NCBI GenBank assembly: GCA_009602725.1
Contig: WELB01000304.1
Span: forward strand, 11,288-75,287
Length of the DNA stretch: 64,000 nt
Direction of reading: 5' to 3'
DNA from: Spirogloea muscicola
Taxonomy: Eukaryota; Streptophyta; Zygnematophyceae; Spirogloeales; Spirogloeaceae
The translations under genes and the position numbers were made by a program. Positions 12,104 through 21,876 of this stretch are shown one piece after another (the first letter of the stretch is position 1; the number at the start of each line of letters is the position of its first letter). Below the pieces are notes generated by a model, which saw only the letters and a program-made list of their open reading frames with translations, was not told the DNA's origin and ran no database searches.

Positions 12104-12380
12104 GACCTTGTCCAATTCTTTGGGCTGGCCTTTCCCAGCCACCAGTCAATCTGGCCGCGCTTCCTTCCGCCTCGGAGTCGTTGTGGGGGTCCCGTTCGCT
12201 CGTCGTAATCTCTACGTAGGTTTCTACTTCTATCATCTGATTTCTTCCAAATCTGGCCGCGCTTTCTTCCAAAGGAAGAAGCTCCTTCATTTTAAGGGTG
12301 CTGGCTGGGACAGGGGCTTCGGCTGAAACTGACGATGTGAATGGCCAGCCCAGAATGAATGAATGAACAAGGTCCAAAGG
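12104..12380. repeat. Element with inverted repeat-A ends (fold-back type)
   Basis: GACCTTGTCCAATTCTTTGG plus GCTGGCC at 12107-12133 is mirrored at 12343-12376 by GGCCAGCCCAGAATG...ACAAGGTCC. The two repeat-A motifs are in opposite orientation about 210 bases apart, as in a small non-autonomous element. Confidence 0.6.
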
Positions 12381-12458
12381 GCCGAATGACGCCAAAATAC
12401 ACAGCTATGCAAGAAACTACAGCGAATGGGAGCTTAGTAACCCCTAGTCAGCAGTCGT

Positions 12459-12577
12459 GCTGACTCTTGGATACTGAGCGAGTCAGCTTAGCAGAGCAAG
12501 TTGCTGTGCATCTGTCAATGTGCATGCCTTTGTACTTGACCACTCAGGCCTTCCATCACTCAGTATACACTCCATAA
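12459..12577 (+). repeat. Dispersed repeat B, copy 1
   Basis: Shares the ordered motifs ACTGAGCG-GTCAG, CTGTCAATGTGC, TTTGTACTTG-CCACTCAGGCC and AATACACAC-like end with the copy at 13961-14071. Confidence 0.7.
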
Positions 12578-12654
12578 CGTCTCGCCCCTCCCTGCATTTC
12601 CCCTTCTTACTTTTGCCGACTTGCAGCTGCATATCGAAGGAGTGATTTACCAGT

Positions 12655-12850
12655 TTTGTGGGCTGGCTTTTCACTGCCCTCGTCCTCCTTTGGACGAGCT
12701 GCTTACTTTTACGGAGCAGGCACATTTGTGGTCTCCACGCATTTCTGGCTCCTTAGGACCTTGTTCTCCTGTGGGCTGGCTTCTTACAGCACTCGCCCCC
12801 TTCGGAAGAGCTGCTGCTTCTTCCGGCTGGCAGAAGTTCCTCTCTCCATT
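12655..12850 (-). repeat. Dispersed repeat A, two tandem minus-oriented copies
   Basis: TGTGGGCTGGCTTTTCACTG and TGTGGGCTGGCTTCTTACAG occur about 115 bases apart, each followed by a CTCG...GACGAGCTGC or CTCG...GAAGAGCTGC stretch. Confidence 0.65.
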
Positions 12851-13559
12851 GGCACTTCTAGGAACCAGAGTTTGCTGGTAGTTTATTCGCAGAGCCGCAG
12901 AGTATCATAATCTTCTTCTTGCTTCCAATTTGCTTTGCATTGTCGGGTTGGACGATATACAACGTCCTACAGAGGGGGAAGAAAGGAGGAAGATGGAACG
13001 TATTGGAGGCGCCCCCCTAGACGTGGTCATACATTTGGGGGAAGCCGAAAAGGCAAACCTTTAGCATTCTGTTAGCTACTACAGCTGGCTACTCTGATCC
13101 ACCTCAAAAGCATGTCACGTTAGTAGCAGCTGAGAAGGAGACGCCTCACTAAGGCAGAGCCAGCATGCAGATGCAAGGCGAGCGCCTGAATGGCTGCAGC
13201 GATATAGATAGACGCATGTGATATACGAGGGCCACGAGCCTGCATCACTAGATATCTGGCTGCTCATCCTGCTACCCCTGCCGTCCAGCCACCGCTCATC
13301 GTGCAAGCTGCTGGTGGAGGCCATGTGCTCCGGGATGTCTATCACCACTAGAATATACTTGTCATTTGCAGGATGGTTGACGTGCTTGAGCTCCTGACGA
13401 AAGGCAGCTCTGGCTACCGCATGACCTGCCGACATGGCTGAGGGGACTAGAGACGTATCAAAAGCATCCGGATGTGATCACATCGAGAATGATGCAAGGG
13501 CTGCTGCCAGGAGTACTGTCGACGAGCCTTGTAAGGGGAGAAAGGGAGAGATGTTTTCT
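12851..13559. other. Spacer without a recognised gene
   Basis: Only short incidental frames are present; nothing is assignable. Confidence 0.4.
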
Positions 13560-13750
13560 CTATGAGGTGGCTGGGAAGGCCAGGCCAACAGGGATGGACA
13601 AGGTCTTCAGAGAAGAGGCCGCCACCTAAGCACTCAGCAAAGGAAGAAAGTGCTCGCCCATAGAGAAGAGGGGCTGGCATAGCCAGCCCAAAAAGAATGG
13701 ACAAGGTCCGAAGCCAAAGAAAAAGGTGCCAAAAATGGACTACACTACAA
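13560..13750 (+). repeat. Dispersed repeat A, copy at 13560-13750
   Basis: Contains CATAGCCAGCCCAAAAAGAA then TGGACAAGGTCCGAAG, plus an earlier diverged copy (AGGCCAACAGGGATGGACAAGGTC) near 13580-13605. Confidence 0.65.
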
Positions 13751-13960
13751 AACACGAGACAAAGCAGAGGGAAGCTCAGAACCCGCGAGTGAGCAACATC
13801 AAGTCGGAGTAGCTCGCTGCAGGAAAAGAGGCATTCCGCCGAGACCCAGAGACAGCAGCCATAGCACAGCCTGCTCGCGTGTGGACGGCGTAGGCTAGGG
13901 AGCGTTTGTCGATTGCCGTCCGGTACTCGAGCATCAGTTAGCGACCTCTATGTGCTGACT

Positions 13961-14071
13961 CGTGGTTACTGAGCGGGTCAGTTTAGCAGCAGGTGACGTA
14001 CATTTGTCAATGTGCTTGCTTTTGTGCTTGGCCACACATGGCCTTCCCATCTCTTAATACACACGCATTCC
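13961..14071 (+). repeat. Dispersed repeat B, copy 2
   Basis: Same motif order as the 12459 copy. It opens with a small palindrome-like stretch TGACTCGTGGTTACTGAGCG then GGTCA, and ends TCTTAATACACACG. Confidence 0.7.
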
Positions 14072-14269
14072 TGGGCGAGCGATACCGGCGGCGTTGAAGC
14101 CGGGCATCGCCCCTGGCAGTAGACCCGGCCGCGGGTCAATGGCCTGACGGCCGAGCCGCTGGAGGAGCTCCAGCCAGCGGCTGCCGAAACCGCGTGTACA
14201 TCAATCGCTACGGCCGCGAATTCATCACCAACAGGGTGATCTTTCCTCTGATGAGTTCAGCACAACTTC

Positions 14270-14418
14270 CATCCCTGCTGCGCTTGCCCCAAAAGCCAGC
14301 CCCATCGTTTGCACTTCTTTGCCTTCTGCATGATCTATTTATTGGCTCGGCCTGGCTCTGTATGCACGTGACTGGCTTTCACAGGCAAGGGACCTTGTTC
14401 AATCTTTCTGGTTTCTAG
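14270..14418 (-). repeat. Dispersed repeat A, diverged copy
   Basis: Weak minus-oriented copy ending GGGACCTTGTTCAATCTTTC. Together with the repeat B copy at 13961 it repeats the B-then-inverted-A order seen at 12459-12850. Confidence 0.45.
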
Positions 14419-14602
14419 TTTGCGCAGCGGGGTTGCATTTCTGTTAATGTCAGTAGCCGCGTTCTCTGAATAGCATTTCCAACTGCACATCAAGTAGCAA
14501 AATGCCAGCGGGCCGCGAGAGTGAGGGCGGTGTGGGCCTGGACTTGGAGGCAGTGGCTGTAGCTGTGGCGGTGGCTGTAGCTCAGATCACAGCGGCCGTG
14601 GT

Positions 14603-16444
14603 ATGAAGGCAGCTCGGCCGCCGTCGCCTGCTGCGACGGCCCCCACTGCTGCGTGCCGGCGGTGGGGCCTGCTAGCGGAGGCGGTGCGGCGCCGGTCGTC
14701 GGAGCATGGCGCCGCTGCCGTGGATGAAGTGTCACGTCGCCCGCCCAGCAAAGCCGGCGGCGGCTTCGGCCTCATTCCCTGGCGGCTACTAGCAGAAGCT
14801 GCCGATGTCGAGGCGGAGGAGCTGGTGGAAGTAGAATACCTGCTGCCAGGGGTCGACCGTTTGCTGCGCCTACGGTGAAGACCCACAGTCGAGCTGCCGC
14901 TTCCGCAGCTATCCTGGCTTTGGGTCCGAGTCTTGGCACTGGCCTCGCTAGCTTTGTGGGTGGAGGCTGGCATCTCTCCGATCACCGCTAATTCCTACCT
15001 CTGAAGACCTATTTGTGTAATTGAAAATGTATTGTGAGCACAGGATTCTAAGATCAAGTCTTACATTGTCTGTCAGGCAGCGGAGGCCGGGCAGCAGCAG
15101 TGCTACGTTGTTGGGTGACCTTGCAGCCGCCAATGCACACAGCATCGATGCCACTGGTCGCATTGGTGACTCCAGCTTGCATCTTCCCGAGCCCTCCTAT
15201 TGCCCTGCTGAGGCTATGGGCAGTTGCTCGGCTGGCCGCCACTGTTGAACCTTAACTTGACCAACAATGCAGGCCTGTGGCCGGCGGAAGAGGCGCTGGC
15301 ATATGTCTGCGCCAAGCATCCCACTGTGTTCGCGTGAGTTTGTCATGCTCAAAAATGCCACCACGGCACCAAAGAGCTAAGGTTACCTACCTGCATGCTC
15401 GCACCAGGCAGCAGCTGTGGCTCACAACCGCGGCCCTGCTGTCGCCACAGCGGCAAGAGGGTGCTTGAGCTCGGCGCAGGATATGGCCTAGCTGGCATGG
15501 CCATAGCAGCCTGCTCCTCTGCTGCAGAGGTTGTGCTTACAGATGGCAATCCTGCCGTTGTTGACGGTAAGCTGCCACTTATTGATTGCAGCTGTCGCTG
15601 CTACCATAACCAGCCTAGACTTCTTACTGTATATTTTCCAACTGCTGACTCTACAAAGCACGGCTGTGTTACAAAACTGATGATCAACCCCAATGTGTTG
15701 GCATTGCTGCTACTGGCTGCCGGCTGTCTAAGTGTTGCCATGTTGGACAGCCATCGACCAGCACTAGAGCACAACGTGCGGGCAAATAAGCATGCCTTCA
15801 ACAGCACGGCCGTAGTTGCACGGCTTCTGGACTGGCGGCAGCAGCCCGAGGCAGGCAATGCGGCAGGTGAAGGAGCTTGCAGCCGTGACGCTGCAGGCTA
15901 CGACTTCATCCTGGCCGCTGACTGGTATGGCTACAGATGCGGCAAAGCGCCGGCTGGATGCGTCTCACTCTTGCCTTGCCAGGCTCATTATCATCCCATG
16001 GAGGTGGCGCTTGCGTCCACGACTGAGGATGCCATTGTCACATGAATGCACAGTACATTCTTCCGCGAGTTCCATGCCGACCTCGCTCGGTGCATTGGCG
16101 GGCTCCTGCGGCAGCCCAAGGGTGGTGTGAGGAGCCGCGCTGAGGAGGTAACCATCAAGGATCTGTGGCCACCGTGCAATGGTGGCATTGGTAGAGGTGG
16201 CGGCTTGGCGCTGCTGGCCGCGCCCTCTCGCGGCGGGTCGCTGGCGGCATTTGCGGTGGTGGGCGAAGGCCAAGGCTTGTCAGCTGCTGTGATTGAGCAG
16301 TACAATGACGCTCTTTGGGCGGCTCACGAAGAGCTGACTGCAGCCGCGGGCACCACCAGCGGCAGCGGCGGCACCACTCGATGGCCGCATTATGACCGCG
16401 AGCAGTGCTATCCACTCCTCCTCTGCCTACGCCACGCCGGTTGA
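14603..16444 (+). CDS. Calmodulin-lysine N-methyltransferase (CaM KMT)
   Basis: Six exons (14603-14874, 15044-15114, 15273-15333, 15451-15566, 15762-15924, 16054-16444) join in phase to 357 residues. Landmarks match the plant CaM KMT family: RRPPSKAGGGFGLIPW near the N terminus, LWPAEEALAYVCAKHP, the SAM-binding motif KRVLELGAGYGLAG, VVLTDGNPAVVD, AADCTFFREFHADLAR (the Cys codon is rebuilt across an intron) and a WPHYDREQCYPLLLCL end. Class I SAM-dependent methyltransferases of this group trimethylate a lysine of calmodulin, probably in the cytosol. The first ATG gives a GC-rich, poorly conserved N terminus and is the least certain part. An isolated open stretch at about 14100-14235 (reads VYINRYGREFITNR) could be a further 5' exon of this or another gene. 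The last exon carries the C-terminal half. Confidence 0.92.
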
Positions 16445-16879
16445 CAGTGCGGCCAGGCGAGCCTCTGATGCTCGTCCTTACGTCTCCGTGGTCACTATGA
16501 CATTCGATCGATGCCAGCTGATCTTAAACATGACAAGCATACACCAGAGCTTCGTCCACAGCGGCGGTCATCGGCCACTTAGCCACGCAATTTGTGCCGC
16601 AAGGGCAGCATCTACCTTGCCACTCCACCTGTTGACAGAGGGTCGGGACCAGCGAGCAGAACATGCTGCTCTACCAGGAGGATGGGCGTCTACCACAGAT
16701 GAGCCCTCTGGAAATCTGGCTGGTTGTTGGGAGTTGGAAGGTGATGGAGATGGGATGCTTCCTCCCCTAGTGGAGAGTGTCACAGGCTCAGTACTAGTCT
16801 TCAGGGTCGCCTCTAACGTGCCTGCTTGAGATACACTTGAGGCATTCTGTCACTTGAAAAACAAATGACAGCGGAGGAA
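16445..16879. other. Spacer without a recognised gene
   Basis: Incidental open frames only; likely 3' flank of the methyltransferase gene. Confidence 0.4.
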
Positions 16880-17095
16880 AGAGGGAGTGCGAAGACTGTT
16901 CCAATAGAGAGAGTCTCCTCCAGTAGAGGGCGATCGCTGTGATTGGCCAGCCCAGGAAGAAGAATGAGCCGAGCTCGAAGGGGCCATGAAAGTGTCAAAG
17001 CACACGGCGACACAATTGGCCAATGGGTGTTCAATATCCCATATAAAGAGCGAAGGCGCGCGGTGCGCATGGAATGGAAGGAGAGGCCAAGTCGA
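16880..17095 (+). repeat. Dispersed repeat A, copy at 16880-17095
   Basis: A long, well-preserved copy: CAGTAGAGGGCGATCGCTGT then GATTGGCCAGCCCAGGAAG, CGAAGGGGCCATGAAAG, and the tail ACACAATTGGCCAATGGGTG, which aligns with the tail of the 4318 copy. Confidence 0.75.
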
Positions 17096-17421
17096 GCCTT
17101 ACAAATGTCCTGGTAACGGGGTAATAAGTGTAAAGAGAAGAATGCTGCTGCTGATACGAAAAGAGCGGCTGTAAAAGCCAGCCAGATGCATCCAAGTAAT
17201 CAGGACGGAGTCACAGGCTAGGCAGACAGGGCGCTCTAGTACCCCCGTGTCAGCAGTAGGAAGTCAGATGAGCAGCTGCAGGCCCGACAACAGCTAGGTG
17301 TAGTACAGACATCTATCCGAGGGGGGTGGGGATTGACCTCGAAATGGGGGCCAGCTGCTTCTCTGAAGCTAGCCAAAGGTTGCAGCGACTGCCGGAAGTC
17401 ACAACAAAGAATACAATTCCG

Positions 17422-17545
17422 TGTATTAGAAACAAATGTAGGCCAAATGGCCAAGTACAAAGGCAAGCACATCTAAAGATCTACATAACCTACAGCAGAT
17501 TGACCCGCTCAGTAACCACGGGTCAAAACATAAAGGTCTGTAGTC
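17422..17545 (-). repeat. Dispersed repeat B, minus-oriented copy
   Basis: Reverse complement of the 13961 copy: GGCCAAATGGCCAAGTACAA, AGGCAAGCAC, then TTGACCCGCTCAGTAACCAC and GGGTCA, itself a near-perfect 25-base palindrome. Confidence 0.7.
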
Positions 17546-17689
17546 GATGCATGGATACTAGATGCCAGAAACGGAGCCCTTCTGCCACCAACTAGAGCTC
17601 GCCCAGCTTTCTTCTTCTTTTCTGGTGCAAGGCACTCGCCTGAAGACTGCGTCTCTGACCTGAGGCTGCTTAGCAGGGGTAACTGAGTG

Positions 17690-17935
17690 ATCCATAGCTG
17701 CTTTGTTTCTATGCGTGCTTGTTTTTCTTAGCGCTTCCCCTGGCCCCCTTCTCATCATTTGTTGCTTTTTTGGGCTGGCTTTTCCATCCCCTATTCTCAA
17801 TGTGCGAGCACTTTCCTTAAGGAAAACAAGCACGCCGCAAACAGGCCGGAACTCGTCGTCGCAAGAGCGAAAGGAAAATGCGTGTATATTAAGAGATGGG
17901 GAGGCCATGTGTGGCCAAGTACAAAAGGAAAGGGG
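17690..17935 (-). repeat. Repeat A and repeat B copies, both minus-oriented
   Basis: TTTTTTGGGCTGGCTTTTCC at about 17767-17786 is the repeat A core. GAGGCCATGTGTGGCCAAGT then ACAAAAGG at 17900-17930 is the repeat B core. Confidence 0.6.
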
Positions 17936-18002
17936 GACTGCGCGAGCTGCGGAGCTTGGACAAGGCACCGTCGGCGGCGGTGGGGGCCGGCCTATAAGAC
18001 GG

Positions 18003-19953
18003 CGGCGGCGGCAGCGCCATGCGGCGAGGAGGCCCTGCCGTCGTTCGCGGCGCTGGTCGAGCGCTTCGGGCTCTTCGGCTCCGGCGCATGCGGCGGACCC
18101 GGGGTCAGCGCCGCCGCCGCCGCCGCCGCCGCGCCGCCGCCGCCGCCGCTGCCGCTCGGCTGACCGCCGCCGGCTTCTGTTCTGCGGCGATGCCTTGACT
18201 GCTGCCGCTGAGTTGGGTTCTTGCCGCGCAGGTTGGCATCGAAGCCAGCGGCGCAGTGAGCTGCGCCTGCGGAGCCTGCGGCCGCTGGCAGGCCTTCCTG
18301 CGCGGCCATGGCAGCCGGCCCCAGTACGAGGTGTTCACGGCCGAGCACGTGACGGGCCTCGCCAATTACCTCCTGTAAGACCCAATTTTATTATCAATTA
18401 CTGTCTGTGCTCTATCGGCCAGGCATGGCCGCTGAGGCCCACGTGCCAATGGGTTTGGGCCGCCCCTGGCTGCGGGCCTTGACCTGCTGCCTTGTGCCGG
18501 TAATGGCGGCGGCTGCACCAGGGATCGGGCAATCGCGTACAAAAACCCATGTCTACATGTGCTGGAGGTACACTGCTTCCCCAGTCTGTCGTAGTCTTGC
18601 CATGACATCGCACGCAATGCATCGCCTTCGTGGCGGTGGCTGGCTTTTACTGCACTCCGCACTGACCGAGCTGAGCGTCTAAGAGTTCAATGGTGCCACT
18701 GGCGACCAGGTTGGCGCTGGCGACGGCCGCCTGACCTACCACCTCCGTGCAGCCCTGGCTGCCCTGCCGACGAGGGTGCGCTTTTCTTCCTAGCTGACAC
18801 CCCTAGTCCCGACTACCTCCTAGACCCTGAGGCTAAGACTCAGTCCCTTAAGCTTGTCTGTGTCAAAGCGTTCGCCTAGACTGTATTCGAATATGCCTCA
18901 GCTCACAGCTCACCCACGTGGCAGACTGTTGCTCATGCAGACAAAAATTGATCAGTACTCCGAGCTTGCGTTGCTGACTTGAGGCTCAGATATTGCATGA
19001 TGAGCCATGGAGTGTGATAGTCATAGCCCGGTATGTGTGCAGGGTGGGCGAGGGGTAGAGGTGACGGCCACAGATAGTGGCACTCGGGGCCTGGCTTCTG
19101 GCAGCCAGACAATGTGGCCGGCAGCGGCGCTTGTGCGCACCATAGATGCCGTGGCTGCGATTGCTGAGGAGCAGCCGCACCTTGTGCTTGCTTGCTGGAT
19201 GGTAAGTCTGAACTCGGTCCCTCAGGCGTGAAGCTTGGCCCGGAGGCCCAGGATTCCATGCATCTTGCAGGAGCAGCCAGCGTCGAGGTTGCGCTCGCTT
19301 CCGCTTGCCAAGTCTGATTGCTTCGCGTGGTGGTGACTGCCGGTGCCTTGTAGCCAATGGGCGTGGACTGGACTGCGGCGATGCGGGCGTGCAACTCGGT
19401 ACAGGAATACGTGCTCATTGGTGAAACGGTGAGCCACAACACCCACGTTGTCTGTGAGTCTACTTTTGCGGTATCGCTTATGTATGCCTGCAGGTTGAGC
19501 TCTGATCCGAGATGTTGCATTGCAATCCTGAACAATACCATCAGCTTCTCTGACTGTGCCTGCCTATACCAGGACAATGGCATCTGCGGTCACCCCTGGC
19601 GGACCTGGGGGTTCCGCGGCTGTGGTGACAGCAGCGACAGTGAAGTGAGTGGCAGCACAAGCAGCAGCAATTGTAGCAACGGCGACGACGATCAGGTGTG
19701 CGTCGGGGGTGGCGATGACAAGACGCCAGTCATACCTTCTGCTGGAGAAAGGGGGCAGAGAGGTCGGCCAGCAAAGAGGCTACAGGTGAGCCAGGAGGCG
19801 AGCGCCGCTCTGCATGTTCAGGATGGATGGGAGCGCGTCGACCTGCTTGAGCTGAGCCGGCACCAGGTCTGCCGCACGGATGAGCGGTGGTCAACGTGCC
19901 AGCACTCGCGCACCGTGTCTTTCCGCCGCTATGCTGCAATTGCTGCCACATAA
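18003..19953 (+). CDS. Uncharacterised SAM-methyltransferase-like protein
   Basis: Exons supported: about 18003-18160 (GEEALPSFAALVERFG, then Ala/Pro runs), 18232-18374 (includes CACGACGRW), 18710-18775 (VGAGDGRLTYHLRAAL), 19043-19201 (ends HLVLACWM), 19354-19428 (PMGVDWTAAMRA...EYVLIGET) and 19573-19953 (DNGICGHPWRTWGF ... GWERVDLLELSRHQVCRTDE). VGAGDGRLTYHL is a class I SAM-binding motif I. The order CSWMP-like, GVDWT, EYVLIGE and CGHPWRTWG is that of a conserved eukaryotic family annotated only as putative methyltransferase. The 18374 donor and 18710 acceptor do not match in phase, so at least one exon between them is missing from this model. The start codon is not settled. Substrate is unknown. 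Confidence 0.65.
18109..18150. repeat. GCC trinucleotide tract in first exon
   Basis: Perfect CCG/GCC run that encodes poly-Ala then poly-Pro in the reading frame used. Confidence 0.85.
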
Positions 19954-20569
19954 AACGTTGGCCACATTTTAGGCATTTCAAGATGATAAATAGGATATAA
20001 TAAAACTTCAAGCACTTCATGAAAGCTTGGCTCGCTATAGACTTGCAAGGTTTCGCCTATTGATATAATAAGGGTGTGGTATTGATTAAGGGCGTGGTAT
20101 CATTTCACAGCCTTTCTGAACAAGCACTGTAAGGATGAGCGCACCAACACTGGTAGAATTGGCATTCTGAGAGGCTCGATCAACAAGTCTTGACCACGAG
20201 CAAGCGAGAAGGCATGTATGGAAGTCTCAAAATCAACCAACCTCTCATTACATCACCATATGTTCCACAATCTTATGAACAGGTGGACCAATCCCAATAC
20301 TTCAACAGAGAGCTCATATGCTAAGTGCATATGGCGACTGTAATGAACCAGCCACATGGCTCTGTTTGCATTACATGACCGGCTGTTTGGGACAAGTGGG
20401 CCCGCCAGGTGGCGGGCTGGCCAGCCGGGCAAGTGGCCCGCCCAGAGACGGGTCCAGCCCGTCCAGAAATACTCCTCGCTGGGATCCGCCCGTTCTTTGG
20501 CCCGCCGTCTGGCAGGCCATGGGGCGACCCGCTCACACCCCTGGAGGGGGGGGGGGGTGGCACAGAAAA
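19954..20569. other. Spacer with a self-complementary GC-rich block
   Basis: No gene is seen. From about 20395 to 20530 repeated GGCGGGC/GCCCGCC words in both orientations can fold on themselves, followed by a run of about eleven G near 20548. Confidence 0.5.
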
Positions 20570-20690
20570 GAGGAAGAAGTGGCACTCCCAATGGGGGCAA
20601 GGGCTGCGAAAAGCCAGCCCAAAAAGAATTCACAAAGGTTCAGAGGGGCGAAAGAGCGGAAAGCACGAAGAGCCTTGGGGCTGAGGCTCG
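20570..20690 (+). repeat. Dispersed repeat A, copy at 20570-20690
   Basis: AAAAGCCAGCCCAAAAAGAA then TTCACAAAGGTTCAGAGGGG, the same core as the other copies but with one segment diverged. Confidence 0.6.
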
Positions 20691-21254
20691 GGGGGAGATT
20701 CAAACCGGTGAAGCCCAGGAGCAGCAGCCTTGCCGCTGCTCGCCGCCGCAGCCGCCGCCGCACCTTGCTGCGGGGCCTGCTGCGCCGGCCTGCGCCCAGG
20801 AGGTGGAGTCGCCGCCGGACGGCGGCGCCACGGGGCCTGTCTTCCGCTGCGCCTATGCGCTAGTGCTTTGCCTGTGTAGTGGCTTGGTCCCTAAACCCCT
20901 ACAGCCGAACTCAAGAAGGACTGCTCACCCTAACTGCGTGTGTAGGGCGAGGTTCCTTACAGCGACAACCTTACTGAGTGGCTTGGGCTTTGTGCTTCTG
21001 GGCTAACAGGCCACTTGCCTCACACTACGTTTGGTTGTGGGACCCTAGACACATCTCTCTATGCCAAAGTGCGTTTAGGGAATGATGCAATGCTGCTCAT
21101 CAAGTTGCTGCCTACCAATTTCTCCTGCGATCCTTCTCGTGCTATCTGCTGTAACATTATAGAAGCCAAGGCCGTCAATCTCAAGGGTCGGGCCGCTGAC
21201 AAGCTTGGGATGCACTCCCCTGACTGTGCGAGAACGACTATGCCATTTACAGAC

Positions 21255-21590
21255 GGCAGTGTCCGAAAGAGAGACTCTTCCAGTAGAGGGGCGATGGCCG
21301 TGATCGGCCAGCCCACAAAAAGGAACAGACAAAGTCCGAAGGGGCCAGAAAAAGCGTTAAACACACACGTATGAAATTAGGAATTAAATGAGAGCACAGC
21401 AAAAACACATAAAGCAGCGACTCACGTCCAGGTGACTCACGTCCAAGTGGCCATCAGAGAATGTGCTCGCCCACTGAGAAGAGGTGCTGGAAAAGCTTGC
21501 CCACAAGAGAATCAACAAAGGACGAGAAGGGGGCCAGGGGAAGCGCTAAGGAAAACAAGCACACAGAAACAAAGCATTGGGTGCTCACTA
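21255..21590 (+). repeat. Dispersed repeat A, two direct copies
   Basis: Copy one (21265-21370): TTCCAGTAGAGGGGCGATGG, CCAGCCCACAAAAAGGAACA, AAGTCCGAAGGGGCCAG. Copy two (21462-21590): CTTGCCCACAAGAGAATCAA, GGGGGCCAGGGGAAGCGC. They are separated by a repeat of CTCACGTCCA(G/A)GTG near 21420-21450. Confidence 0.65.
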
Positions 21591-21876
21591 TCCACAGCTG
21601 CAGGACTGCCGTGAGTTGTGACGGTCGGACCTGGCAACCGGATGTGGCAGGCGCGGCCATGCAAGTGGAACTTAACTCCTTGATCAGGAGAAGCTGCAGC
21701 TTCCAGTGCTTGCGAGGCAGCCATGACTTGACGCGGCCCGAGAGCCGCCGCTCCGGCTGTAGAGACACCGTGCGGCTGCGACGTCGAATGACGAGCCGGC
21801 GGCGGTGATGGCGGCCGGCATGGGAGCGCCTCGTCGACGCCGTCGTCCGACGAAGGCGGGCTGAAGGAGCCGAAGG

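Noticed and set aside
20356-21006. 216-codon + strand frame upstream of NAP1
   Set aside because: It spans a repeat A copy and the self-complementary GC block and has no homology or splice links. It was considered as a 5' exon of NAP1, but the NAP1 N terminus is satisfied by the ATG at 21877.
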